NCBI RefSeq assembly: GCF_018598225.1
Contig: NZ_JAHESF010000004.1
Location: 1 to 64,000, forward strand
Source of the DNA: Chryseosolibacter histidinae
GTDB taxonomy: Bacteria; Bacteroidota; Bacteroidia; Cytophagales; Cyclobacteriaceae
DNA length: 64,000 bases
Reading direction: 5' to 3'
Shown here: piece by piece, positions 1-7,751 of the stretch
How positions within the stretch are numbered: position 1 is the stretch's first letter
How the letters are laid out: every line of letters starts with the position of its first letter
Notes under the pieces: generated by a model
Told to the model about the DNA's origin: nothing
Database searches by the model: none
Seen by the model: only the letters and a program-made list of their open reading frames with translations
Translations under genes and position numbers: made by a program

Positions 1-60
1 GTTGCCTGTTGCCAGTTGCCTGTTGGTGACGTGTAAACTTACTCCTGGCTCCTTACTCCT
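1..60. repeat. Low-complexity intergenic word repeat
   Basis: The first 60 bases repeat the words GTTGCCTGTTGCC (about 2.5 times) and TTACTCCT (twice), just downstream of the ilvA stop on the minus strand. It resembles the other word repeats in this window. I see no gene or clear terminator in it. Confidence 0.55.
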
Positions 61-65
61 TTTTT

Positions 66-1319
66 CTAAACCAGGTACTCGAAAAGATTTTCGTTCTGGT
101 TCACGAGCGTGTAGTTCAGCTTGTAGCCATTCATACGATCGATGAGCGCATTGAAATCTTCTTTTGATTTTACTTCGATGCCAATGAGCGCCGGCCCTGT
201 TTCTTTGTTGTGCTTCTGAATGAATTCAAACCGTACGATGTCGTCGTTGGGACCGAGAATGTGGTTCACAAATTCTTTCAGGGCACCGGGACGTTGTGCG
301 AAACGAACGATGAAGTAATGCTTCAAACCTTCGTATAGCAGCGATCTTTCCTTGATCTCCTGCATGCGGTCTATATCGTTGTTGCCACCGCTGAGAATGC
401 AGACCACTCTCTTGCCTTTGATCTCGTCGGCATACTGGTCGAGCGCGGCGATGGAGAGTGCGCCGGCGGGTTCTGCTACAATAGCATCTTCGTTGTAAAG
501 CTGCAGAATGGCGGAGCTGACTTTTCCTTCGGGCACCAGCAACATATCGCTTAGCTTATCCTTACAAAGCTCAAATGTGAGATCGCCTACTTTTTGCACG
601 GCGGCGCCATCGACAAAGCGTTGGATCTTTTCCAGCTTCACCGGCTTGCCCGCCTTCAGTGCTTCTTTCATAGAGGGTGCGCCCGCGGGTTCCACGCCAA
701 CGATCTTTGTCTTGGGTGAATAGGTCTTGAAGTATTCGCCGATGCCTGCGCACAGGCCACCACCGCCGATCGGTACAAAGATCAGGTCTATGTTGGCGAG
801 CTCATCGAGGATCTCCTTGCCTACCGTTCCCTGTCCTTCGATCACTTTGGGGTGGTCGAACGGGGGGATGAATACCATATTCTTCTCACGGGTGAATTCC
901 AGCGCATGTGCCTGGCATTCGTCAAAGGTGTCACCTGTTAACACGATCTGAATGAGGTCACCGCCAAACATCTTCACCTGGTTGATCTTCTGTTTCGGCG
1001 TGATGGCCGGCATATAGATCACTCCCCTGATGTTCAGTTGCCGGCACGAGAACGCCACGCCCTGCGCATGATTTCCCGCACTGGCGCATACCACGCCACG
1101 CTCACGCTGCTCATCGTTCAGGCTCTGGATCAGGTTGTAAGCGCCCCGCAATTTATAAGAGCGCACAACCTGAAGGTCTTCGCGCTTCAGGTATACTTCT
1201 GCCTTGAATTTCTCCGACAGCTTGCGGTGATACTGCAGTGGTGTTTTAAGCACCACCTGCTTCAGCGCATAATATGCCGCGTTGATATTCAGATTATGTG
1301 TTTGTGTTTCAGTTATCAT
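66..1319 (-). CDS. ilvA: Threonine ammonia-lyase (biosynthetic threonine deaminase)
   Basis: Converts threonine to 2-oxobutyrate and ammonia, the first committed step of isoleucine synthesis; PLP enzyme of the tryptophan-synthase-beta fold. The PLP lysine is in SYKLRGAYN (Lys56) and the phosphate loop is GGGGLCAG. After about residue 320 there is one short ACT-like regulatory domain (HYFIVRFAQRPGALKEF onward), so at 417 residues it is shorter than the 514-residue E. coli enzyme with two such domains. The frame is open 17 codons further upstream, but that stretch lies in an intergenic inverted repeat, so the ATG at 1319 (MITETQTHNL) was chosen. It is the last gene of the ilv operon, 75 bases after ilvC, and probably shares the leader-peptide control upstream of ilvE. 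Confidence 0.95.
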   Translation of the reverse strand: MITETQTHNLNINAAYYALKQVVLKTPLQYHRKLSEKFKAEVYLKREDLQVVRSYKLRGAYNLIQSLNDEQRERGVVCASAGNHAQGVAFSCRQLNIRGVIYMPAITPKQKINQVKMFGGDLIQIVLTGDTFDECQAHALEFTREKNMVFIPPFDHPKVIEGQGTVGKEILDELANIDLIFVPIGGGGLCAGIGEYFKTYSPKTKIVGVEPAGAPSMKEALKAGKPVKLEKIQRFVDGAAVQKVGDLTFELCKDKLSDMLLVPEGKVSSAILQLYNEDAIVAEPAGALSIAALDQYADEIKGKRVVCILSGGNNDIDRMQEIKERSLLYEGLKHYFIVRFAQRPGALKEFVNHILGPNDDIVRFEFIQKHNKETGPALIGIEVKSKEDFNALIDRMNGYKLNYTLVNQNENLFEYLV

Positions 1320-1333
1320 TTTTTGTTTGTTCG

Positions 1334-1394
1334 CCTCACCCGTCTCGCTTTCGCTCGCCACCCTCTCCATGTAATGGAGAGGGGGCGGGTGAGG
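1334..1394. repeat. Nested inverted repeat between ilvC and ilvA
   Basis: An outer pair CCTCACCCG (1334-1342) and CGGGTGAGG (1386-1394) encloses a perfect 10-bp stem, CCCTCTCCAT (1361-1370) and ATGGAGAGGG (1374-1383), with a 3-base loop. It abuts the ilvC stop codon. In RNA it would form a strong hairpin but has no T tract on the minus strand, so an RNA processing or stability role, or a dispersed repeat, fits better than a terminator. A related element lies at 20401-20416. Confidence 0.7.
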
Positions 1395-2462
1395 TTAGAT
1401 CATGGTTACTTCTGCTTGTTGTTTTTCGGGGCGGAGTGCGCGTACGGCGGCACCGGCTTGCCAGAGTTCGCTTTCGCGGAGCTCTTTCAGTTCTTCGGCG
1501 AGCTTTTCGCGATAGTCAGGCTTGCTGCAGGTTTCGATGGTACGTTTTGCTTCCTGGCCTGTGGCTACGCTCTTATACAGCTCCTGGAATACAGGAAGCG
1601 TGGCAGCCTTGAATTTTTTCTTCCAGTCAAGGGCACCGCGCTGCGCTGTGGTAGAGCAGTTGGCGTACATCCAGTCCATACCGTTCTCGGCTACGAGGGG
1701 CATCAGTGACTGTGTGAGCTCTTCTACAGTTTCGTTGAAGGCTTCAGAAGGAGAGTGGCCATTGGCGCGCAGTACTTCATATTGTGCTTCGAAGATACCT
1801 GCGATAGCGCCCATGAGGGTTCCGCGCTCGCCTGAAAGATCAGAGTAAACTTCTTTTTTGAAATCTGTTTCGAACAGGTAGCCCGAGCCTACACCGATTC
1901 CCAGTGCGATGGCTTTTTGTTTGGCGCTTCCGGTGGCATCCTGGAACACAGCATAGCTGGAGTTGATACCTTTCCCTTGAAGGAACAATCTGCGAACGGA
2001 AGTTCCGGAACCTTTCGGAGCTGCCAGCACAACATCGATGTCGGCAGGAGGTACGATGCCCGTCTGCTCTTTGAAGGTGATGCCGAAGCCGTGAGAGAAA
2101 TATAAGGTTTTGCCTTTGGTCAGGAAAGGTTTAATGGTAGGCCACAGGGCGATCTGGCCGGCGTCTGACAACAGGAACTCGATGATCGTTCCGCGTTTGG
2201 CTGCCTCTTCGATATCGAACAAGGTTTCGCCGGGAACCCAGCCGTGCTCTACAGCTTTATCCCAGGTCTTTGAACCTTTACGCTGGCCGACAATTACCTT
2301 GAATCCATTGTCGCGAAGGTTCAGCGCCTGTGCAGGACCCTGTACACCATATCCGATGATCGCGATGGTTTCATTTTTCAGTACTTGCAGCGCTTTTTCC
2401 ATCGGAAACTCTTCGCGTGTAACTACTTCTTCTATGGTGCCTCCGAAATTGATCTTTGCCAT
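1395..2462 (-). CDS. ilvC: Ketol-acid reductoisomerase (NADP+)
   Basis: Isomerises and reduces acetolactate or acetohydroxybutyrate to the dihydroxy acids of valine and isoleucine synthesis; needs Mg2+ and NAD(P)H. The nucleotide-binding loop is IIGYGVQGPAQ (about residues 35-45), followed by GQRKGSKTW, which contacts the cofactor phosphate. The knotted C-terminal domain carries conserved acids in EVYSDLSGERGTLMG and the later NETVEELTQSLMP. At 355 residues it is near the short class I length (about 330), not the long plant/E. coli form (about 490). The start MAKINFGG is typical. It lies in the ilv operon after ilvN, with a 143-base repeat-containing gap between them. Confidence 0.96.
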   Translation of the reverse strand: MAKINFGGTIEEVVTREEFPMEKALQVLKNETIAIIGYGVQGPAQALNLRDNGFKVIVGQRKGSKTWDKAVEHGWVPGETLFDIEEAAKRGTIIEFLLSDAGQIALWPTIKPFLTKGKTLYFSHGFGITFKEQTGIVPPADIDVVLAAPKGSGTSVRRLFLQGKGINSSYAVFQDATGSAKQKAIALGIGVGSGYLFETDFKKEVYSDLSGERGTLMGAIAGIFEAQYEVLRANGHSPSEAFNETVEELTQSLMPLVAENGMDWMYANCSTTAQRGALDWKKKFKAATLPVFQELYKSVATGQEAKRTIETCSKPDYREKLAEELKELRESELWQAGAAVRALRPEKQQAEVTMI

Positions 2463-2468
2463 AATCTT

Positions 2469-2598
2469 AGATTTGAGATGTTAGATTGAGATATGAGATT
2501 TAAATAATTTACTTTTTTCATGCTGAGATCTTCGATGAAGAGACGAGACTGCATTGTCTCCTATCTCACATCTCAAATCTCATCCCGATAGCTATCGG
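2469..2598. repeat. Intergenic inverted words and CCGATAGCTATCGG palindrome
   Basis: The ilvN-ilvC gap carries AGATTTGAGATGT (2469-2481) and its exact reverse complement ACATCTCAAATCT (2568-2580), enclosing more GAGAT/CTCAT words and a GAGAC-TGCATT-GTCTC dyad near 2544. At 2584-2598 is CCCGATAGCTATCGG, one copy of a palindrome found at four intergenic places in the window. No gene is visible in this gap. Confidence 0.65.
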
Positions 2599-2605
2599 AC
2601 TTTTT

Positions 2606-2899
2606 TTAAGCTACTTGCCGGTTGCTGCGTTCGCTCAGCTCGTAATACATGCTGCTGCCCTCGTGATAGGTGGCAGATTCAACCTCGATGCATTTTTCAA
2701 GCTGATGTTTCACTTTCTCCACCAGGTCTGCCGTGGTGTAGATCAGTATGACCGCACCGCCGCGGGTGAAGTCGTTCTCATTTTCATGAGCGATCAGCTT
2801 TTTGATACGCACCCTTCTTCTGTTCAGCACATTCACGATCCTGTTGAGGATGGAAAAATTGTTATCCGCCGCTACCTCTAAAGTGAATTCCTGTTTCAT
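2606..2899 (-). CDS. ilvN: Acetolactate synthase small (regulatory) subunit, short form
   Basis: Binds the catalytic subunit IlvB, raising its activity and usually conferring valine feedback inhibition. The 97-residue protein is essentially one ACT domain: FTLEVAADNNFSILNRIVNVLNRRRVRIKKL matches the first beta-alpha unit with the ligand-binding turn, and ILIYTTADLVEKVKHQLEKC the second. The C-terminal domain of the longer IlvH (about 160 residues) is absent, so this is the compact IlvN type. It lies 65 bases downstream of ilvB in the same operon; the name rests on both the domain and the position. How strongly this short form mediates valine inhibition cannot be read from the sequence. Confidence 0.88.
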   Translation of the reverse strand: MKQEFTLEVAADNNFSILNRIVNVLNRRRVRIKKLIAHENENDFTRGGAVILIYTTADLVEKVKHQLEKCIEVESATYHEGSSMYYELSERSNRQVA

Positions 2900-2964
2900 A
2901 ACTTTTATGTTTACAGCTTGTGGCTGTTTTATTTTCTTATTTGCTATTGCTTTTTGCCTACTGC

Positions 2965-4722
2965 CTACTTCTGAGTCGGTGGTTCAAGCATTACATCCGA
3001 TACACATCCTCCCGCCGGTACCATGGGGAACACGTTGTCTTCCTTGCCCACCACTGCTTCGAGGAAGTAGGGTGTTTTAGCGTCAAGCATTTCACGGATG
3101 GCATCCTGCAGCTCTGAACGTTTCTCAACCTTACGTGCGGGAATGGAATATGCTTCCGCCAGCTTCACAAAATCGGGGTTGGTCATTTCCGTGAACGAGT
3201 AGCGCTTCTCATGGAAGAGCTGCTGCCACTGGCGTACCATACCCAGGAAGCTGTTGTTGAGCACCAGGATCTTCACCGGGATCTTGTATTGCATGATGGT
3301 GCCCAGTTCTTGCACGGTCATCTGGTAACCACCATCGCCGATCACTGCCACCACCTGCTTGTGCGGCATGCCGAGCTTGGCGCCAAGGGCAGCAGGAAGG
3401 GCAAAACCCATTGTGCCTGCGCCACCGGAGGTCACCTGTGTTCTCGGCTCCTTGAATTTGTAATAACGTGAAGTGGTCATCTGATGCTGGCCCACGTCAG
3501 TCACAACAATGGCCTCACCGTTGGTGAAGTTCGAGAGGTGGTTGATCACCTCGCCCATGCTCAGCTGGTTTGCGGGACTGAATTCTTTGTGGATGACCTT
3601 GTCATACTCAACCCGGTTGAGCTTGTGGAAACTTTCGATCCACTGCTCATGCCGGGCGGGCTTGCAATATCCGATCAGTGCTTCCAATGCTTCTTTGGCA
3701 TCGGCATGAACGGCCACATCGGTGTGCACGATCTTCCTGATCTCAGCTTTGTCTATTTCAATATGAACGATCTTAGCCTGTTTGGCGTAGCGGGCCACGT
3801 TTCCTGTAACACGGTCGTCGAAGCGCATGCCAATGCCGATCAGTACATCGCACTCATTGGTGTTTACGTTCGGACCATAATTGCCGTGCATGCCCAGGAA
3901 GCCCACATAGTTCGGGTGATCGGTGGGGAAGCTTCCGAGCCCAAGCAAAGTGCAGGCTACGGGAATACCTGTCTTCTCAGAGAAAGCACGCAACGCATCA
4001 GAGGCGCCCGATAACAACACGCCCTGGCCCGCCAGAATGTAGGGACGCTTGGCATTGTTGATCAGTTCCGCTGCAGCTTCAACCTGGCTGTGTTGTAATA
4101 CCGGTTTCGGCTTGTAGGTTCTGATGGCTTCGCATTTTTTATGCGCAACGCCTTCGATCAGCTCATTCTGCGCATTCTTGGTGATGTCGATGAGCACGGG
4201 TCCGGGGCGGCCTGTGGTAGCGATATAAAATGCTTTGGCTACTGCGTCGGCGATATCTTTTGCTTCTGTTACCTGCACGTTCCATTTGGTAACGGGGATG
4301 GTGGTGTTCACAACATCCGTTTCCTGGAAGGCATCTGTTCCCAGCAGGTGGGCAAAAACCTGTCCTGTGATGCACACAACGGGTGTTGAATCGATCAGCG
4401 CATCGGCGAGACCTGTCACCAGGTTGGTAGCGCCGGGACCTGAAGTGGCAAATACAACGCCTGGCTTACCTGAAACGCGGGCAAAACCCTGTGCGGCATG
4501 GATCGCTCCCTGCTCGTGTCTCACGAGGATGTGGTTAAGCTTGTCTGCATAATGATACAACGCGTCATAGACGGGCATGATGGCTCCCCCGGGATATCCA
4601 AAAATAGTTTCGACACCTTCAGCCACCAGGCTCTCAAGCAACACTTCGGAGCCTGTCATCTTTTTTCGGGGTTGTTTATCCGTTTCGGCTTTAGGTTCAC
4701 TCTTCGTCAGTAACGCATCCAT
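2965..4722 (-). CDS. ilvB: Acetolactate synthase large (catalytic) subunit
   Basis: Thiamine-diphosphate and FAD enzyme that condenses pyruvate with pyruvate or 2-oxobutyrate, the first shared step of valine and isoleucine synthesis. The order is N-terminal ThDP-binding domain ([15 protein letters not shown], catalytic Glu70 in [16 protein letters not shown]), central FAD-binding domain, and C-terminal ThDP-pyrophosphate domain with [15 protein letters not shown] from residue 462 and NNSFLGMV. Length 585 is normal. The chosen ATG overlaps the end of ilvD by 26 bases; an internal ATG at 4659 ([10 protein letters not shown]) is possible, but related proteins carry a similar N-terminal extension. 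The overlap suggests translational coupling with ilvD. Confidence 0.95.
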   Translation of the reverse strand: MDALLTKSEPKAETDKQPRKKMTGSEVLLESLVAEGVETIFGYPGGAIMPVYDALYHYADKLNHILVRHEQGAIHAAQGFARVSGKPGVVFATSGPGATNLVTGLADALIDSTPVVCITGQVFAHLLGTDAFQETDVVNTTIPVTKWNVQVTEAKDIADAVAKAFYIATTGRPGPVLIDITKNAQNELIEGVAHKKCEAIRTYKPKPVLQHSQVEAAAELINNAKRPYILAGQGVLLSGASDALRAFSEKTGIPVACTLLGLGSFPTDHPNYVGFLGMHGNYGPNVNTNECDVLIGIGMRFDDRVTGNVARYAKQAKIVHIEIDKAEIRKIVHTDVAVHADAKEALEALIGYCKPARHEQWIESFHKLNRVEYDKVIHKEFSPANQLSMGEVINHLSNFTNGEAIVVTDVGQHQMTTSRYYKFKEPRTQVTSGGAGTMGFALPAALGAKLGMPHKQVVAVIGDGGYQMTVQELGTIMQYKIPVKILVLNNSFLGMVRQWQQLFHEKRYSFTEMTNPDFVKLAEAYSIPARKVEKRSELQDAIREMLDAKTPYFLEAVVGKEDNVFPMVPAGGCVSDVMLEPPTQK

Positions 4723-6454
4723 CCGCAGCAGTTTTTACTTGTTTAGCATACTTAAATAATATTCCGTTCCGGGCATTCAGCCGCGGCTGCTTCCAGGCGG
4801 CTTTGCGTCTGGCTATTGTCTCTGCATCTACCAGCAGGTTGATCTGATGGTTGATAACATCTATTTCAATGAGGTCATTGTCTTCTACCAGGGCGATCAT
4901 TCCACCTTCAAAAGCTTCGGGTGTGATGTGGCCAACCACAAAGCCGTGTGTGCCACCTGAAAATCTTCCGTCAGTGATCAGCGCCACACTTTTGCCCAGG
5001 CCTGTGCCCATGATCGCCGAAGTAGGTTTCAGCATCTCGGGCATGCCGGGCGCGCCCTTAGGCCCCACGTAGCGGATCACCACCACGTCGCCTGACTTCA
5101 CTTTTCCGCTCGTAATGCCATCGATGAGCGCGAACTCACCATTGAACACGCGGGCAGGACCTTTGAATTTTTCTCCTTCTTTTCCGGTGATCTTGGCAAC
5201 GGAGCCTTTGTCGGCGAGATTGCCATAAAGGATCTGCAGGTGTCCGGTAGCCTTGATCGCTTTCTCCAACGGCAGGATCACGTCTTGCTTGCTGAAGTCG
5301 AGGGTTTGCGCTTGCTCCAGGTTTTCGCTGATGGTCTTACCGGTCACGGTGAGGCAGTCGCCATGCAGGAAACCTTTGCTGAGGAGGTATTTCATCACGG
5401 CAGGAATTCCTCCGATGCGATGAACTTCTTCCATGAGATATTTTCCACTCGGCTTGAGGTCTGCGATCAGCGGTGTTTTGTCAGAGATGCGCTGAAAATC
5501 GTCTTGTGTGATGCCAACGCCCACAGACTTCGCCATGGCGATGAGGTGAAGCACGGCATTGGTTGAGCCGCCGAGCGCCATGATCACGGTGATCGCATTT
5601 TCGAATGCTTTCTTCGTCATGATATCACGCGGCTTGATATCGTATTTCAGCAGCTCATACATGGCCTTCGCGGCTTCGCTGCATTCTTCAGATTTCTCCT
5701 TGCTCAGGGCAGGGTTTGATGAAGAGTAGGGCAGCGCCATTCCCATCGCTTCGATAGCCGAGGCCATGGTATTGGCAGTGTACATGCCACCGCATGCGCC
5801 TGCACCGGGACATGAGTTCTGAACCACACCCTTGAAATCTTCAGGGGTGATGGTGCCGGCCATCTTCTTTCCAAGGGCTTCAAAAGCCGAGATGATGTTG
5901 AGCTTCTCACCTTTCCAGTTTCCACCGGCAATGGTTCCGCCGTACACCATGATGGCGGGACGGTTCAGTCTTCCCATGGCCATGAGGGCGCCGGGCATAT
6001 TTTTGTCGCAGCCTACTACCGCGATGAGGCCGTCATAATATTGTGCACCGCATACGGTCTCGATCGAATCGGCAATCACATCGCGGCTCACGAGCGAGTA
6101 GCGCATGCCTTCCGTGCCGTTGCTCATGCCGTCGCTTACGCCGATGGTGTGAAAGATGAGTCCCACCAGGTCGTTATCCCAGACGGCGGTCTTCACTTCC
6201 TGCGCCAGCTTGTTGAGGTGCATGTTGCAGGTGTTGCCATCGTATCCTGTGCTGACAATGCCTACCTGGGCTTTCTTAAGATCGTCTTCAGTGAGTCCGA
6301 TGCCATAGAGCATGGCTTGTGCGGCGGGCAGGGTCGGGTCTTGCGTTAATGTTTTACTGTATTTGTTGAGTTCGAACTTCTCACCAATGGCGCGTCCGTT
6401 GGGACTTTTGGTTGAAGTCTGCGATGCAGTGATATGTTTATCGGGATCTGCCAT
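4697..6454 (-). CDS. ilvD: Dihydroxy-acid dehydratase
   Basis: Dehydrates 2,3-dihydroxy-isovalerate and -methylvalerate to the 2-oxo acids that IlvE aminates; iron-sulfur enzyme of the IlvD/Edd family. Cluster-ligand cysteines are visible in [10 protein letters not shown] and [17 protein letters not shown]; the family C-terminal motif [19 protein letters not shown] is intact. Length 585 is in the usual 550-620 range. It sits between ilvE (90-base gap) and ilvB (26-base overlap) on the minus strand. The oxygen-sensitive or -stable cluster type cannot be decided by eye. Confidence 0.96.
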   Translation of the reverse strand: MADPDKHITASQTSTKSPNGRAIGEKFELNKYSKTLTQDPTLPAAQAMLYGIGLTEDDLKKAQVGIVSTGYDGNTCNMHLNKLAQEVKTAVWDNDLVGLIFHTIGVSDGMSNGTEGMRYSLVSRDVIADSIETVCGAQYYDGLIAVVGCDKNMPGALMAMGRLNRPAIMVYGGTIAGGNWKGEKLNIISAFEALGKKMAGTITPEDFKGVVQNSCPGAGACGGMYTANTMASAIEAMGMALPYSSSNPALSKEKSEECSEAAKAMYELLKYDIKPRDIMTKKAFENAITVIMALGGSTNAVLHLIAMAKSVGVGITQDDFQRISDKTPLIADLKPSGKYLMEEVHRIGGIPAVMKYLLSKGFLHGDCLTVTGKTISENLEQAQTLDFSKQDVILPLEKAIKATGHLQILYGNLADKGSVAKITGKEGEKFKGPARVFNGEFALIDGITSGKVKSGDVVVIRYVGPKGAPGMPEMLKPTSAIMGTGLGKSVALITDGRFSGGTHGFVVGHITPEAFEGGMIALVEDNDLIEIDVINHQINLLVDAETIARRKAAWKQPRLNARNGILFKYAKQVKTAADGCVTDEE

Positions 6455-6518
6455 TAAAAAATATTAAGTCTAAAAAATGTATAAATCCTATTTTCTTAAA
6501 TCGTACTTCGTACCTCGT

Positions 6519-6538
6519 ATCCCGATAGCAATCGGGAC
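6519..6538. repeat. CCCGATAGCAATCGGG dyad in ilvE-ilvD gap
   Basis: TCCCGAT-AGCA-ATCGGGA within the 90-base gap between ilvE and ilvD, a variant of the CCCGATAGCTATCGGG palindrome at 2584, 13198 and 14477. It is flanked by TACTTCGTACCTCGTA words. In the ilv mRNA it could form a small hairpin between cistrons. Confidence 0.65.
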
Positions 6539-6544
6539 GTACCT

Positions 6545-7432
6545 CTAAATGATCACGTAGCTGAATGATTTCTCCAGCACCTGACATTTGTAAGCTTCCT
6601 GCACCACGGCACCGATGCTTTCTTTCCAGCTTTTGCTGAAGGTATGGGCGTCGATCGATTCGATGCCTGCGATCTCCACTGCTGTTCCACAAAGGAAAGC
6701 GCTGTCTGCAGCTTCCAGCTCATGCGGGTTGATGTGCCTTTCCACCACGGGGATATCGAGCTCGCGGCAGATGTTGAGCACAACCTGGCGTGTGATGCTG
6801 GGGAAGATATGTCCGAGCGGAGGCGTGTACAGCACGCCGTCTTTCTCCATGAAGAAATTGGCGGCGGGAGCTGCAGCAACGTTGCCATTCATATCGAGCA
6901 ACAGCGCTTCGTCGTAACCACGCACTTTTGCTTCGCTGGTAGCGAGAATGCCATTGACGTAGTGACCAGAGATCTTAGCTTCAACTTTGATGGAGGCCGG
7001 GTTGGGGCGCTGGTAAGATGAAACACAAAGCTTCAGCAGGTTATCGCCATGATATTTGCCCCACTTCCAGGAACAGATCATGAGGTAAACATCTTTTGGC
7101 GTGGTCAGGTACATGTTGGGCCCGCAGTAAGCGAGAGGGCGGATGTAGGCGTCAGTGAGGTTGTTCTTTTCCAGAAGTTGGTAAGAGATCTGGGTCAGTT
7201 CGTGGGAGTCATATTCGAGTGGGATGCCAACGGCTGCGCAACTGTTTTTCAGGCGTTCAAAGTGTTCGTAAGCTTTGAAAAGTTTTACGCCATTCTGAGT
7301 TTGATAGGCACGGATGCCTTCGAAAGCGCCAAACCCATAGTGCAGGGACTGGCTGTACAGATCGGTATGTGCATCAACAGCCTTGATGAACTTACCGTTC
7401 AGGAAAAGCACCGTGTCTTTGGTATAATACAT
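6545..7432 (-). CDS. ilvE: Branched-chain amino-acid aminotransferase
   Basis: Final transamination in leucine, isoleucine and valine synthesis; fold-type IV PLP enzyme. Motifs are NGKFIKAVDAHTDLYSQSLHYGFGAFEGIRAY, the PLP lysine in EAKISGHYVNG, and EAKVRGYDEALLLD. The segment that in family members reads like EGPGANFF or EGAGENLF is here AAAPAANFF, so the glutamate that normally contacts the PLP ring nitrogen appears to be alanine (codon GCA), with both glycines of the loop also changed. The 5' extension (13 codons) reaches toward the attenuator, so the ATG at 7432 (MYYTKDTVLF) was chosen; 295 residues is normal. It is the first structural gene of the ilv operon, 30 bases after the attenuator hairpin. 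Confidence 0.92.
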   Translation of the reverse strand: MYYTKDTVLFLNGKFIKAVDAHTDLYSQSLHYGFGAFEGIRAYQTQNGVKLFKAYEHFERLKNSCAAVGIPLEYDSHELTQISYQLLEKNNLTDAYIRPLAYCGPNMYLTTPKDVYLMICSWKWGKYHGDNLLKLCVSSYQRPNPASIKVEAKISGHYVNGILATSEAKVRGYDEALLLDMNGNVAAAPAANFFMEKDGVLYTPPLGHIFPSITRQVVLNICRELDIPVVERHINPHELEAADSAFLCGTAVEIAGIESIDAHTFSKSWKESIGAVVQEAYKCQVLEKSFSYVII

Positions 7433-7461
7433 ATTTACAACTGTTAGTTTGTTATAGCCTA

Positions 7462-7499
7462 TATAAAACAAAACCGCCCCCGAGTAGTCAGGGGCGGTT
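7462..7499 (-). terminator. Attenuator terminator of the ilv operon
   Basis: Read on the minus strand, AACCGCCCC pairs with GGGGCGGTT (9 bp, seven of them G-C) around a 10-base loop and runs straight into TTGTTTTAT. It is a classic intrinsic terminator placed between the leader peptide (stop at 7522) and ilvE (start at 7432), where a full terminator would make no sense unless it is conditional. Confidence 0.85.
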
Positions 7500-7521
7500 G
7501 GTTATGTTCAAATTTAAAATC

Positions 7522-7644
7522 TTATACCATGGTCGCCCCCGCGGGTTTTATCACGAGAATAATGACGACGAGTAGCACAGAAACAACATTTCTCACGATT
7601 GCACCGTGGATGAATGGATTTGTTATGGTGTTAAAAAGTTCCAT
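7522..7644 (-). CDS. Branched-chain amino-acid leader peptide
   Basis: A 40-residue ORF beginning MELFNTITNPF and ending IKPAGATMV. Residues 20-32 are VVSVLLVVIILVI: 12 of 13 are Val, Leu or Ile, the three products of the operon it precedes. It resembles the E. coli ilvG leader in plan, with a short N-terminus, a branched-chain run and a Pro/Gly/Ala-rich tail. Its stop is 22 bases before the attenuator hairpin. No strong Shine-Dalgarno sequence is seen, as is usual in Bacteroidota. Function is inferred from composition and position: its translation reports charged Val/Leu/Ile-tRNA levels. Confidence 0.85.
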   Translation of the reverse strand: MELFNTITNPFIHGAIVRNVVSVLLVVIILVIKPAGATMV

Positions 7645-7751
7645 TTTGTTCTGTATCACTACAATTGTCACAAATAATCGTTTACCGTTCAAGCTTAAAT
7701 CGAAAAATATTTTTGCGCATACGAATGTTAGGTAAGCGACCGATTGGTTGT

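Larger units (their letters stand above)
7462..7644 (-). promoter_or_regulatory. Ile/Val/Leu leader-peptide attenuator
   Basis: The whole control unit: leader ORF 7644-7522, then the terminator 7499-7462, then ilvE. The leader's last codons include GGGGGCG (plus-strand positions 7534-7540), which matches the terminator's 3' arm and can pair with the 5' arm CGCCCC (positions 7491-7496), giving an antiterminator that excludes the terminator. The segment lies just after the control codons and nine bases before the leader stop. A ribosome stalled in the Val/Leu/Ile run would therefore leave it free, while one reaching the stop would mask it. The upstream gene ends at 7752, so the promoter must lie in 7645-7751; I found no convincing match to the Bacteroidota -33/-7 consensus. 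Confidence 0.8.

Noticed and set aside
1320-1370. Seventeen-codon N-terminal extension of IlvA
   Set aside because: It falls in an intergenic inverted repeat and has no similarity to IlvA N-termini.
1038-1709. 223-codon plus-strand ORF opposite ilvA/ilvC
   Set aside because: It is antisense to two certain genes and spans their intergenic repeat; no domain is recognisable.
7529-7735. Plus-strand 68-codon ORF across the ilv leader region
   Set aside because: It is antisense to the leader peptide and terminator, has no recognisable domain, and its length comes from the leader's lack of stops on the other strand.
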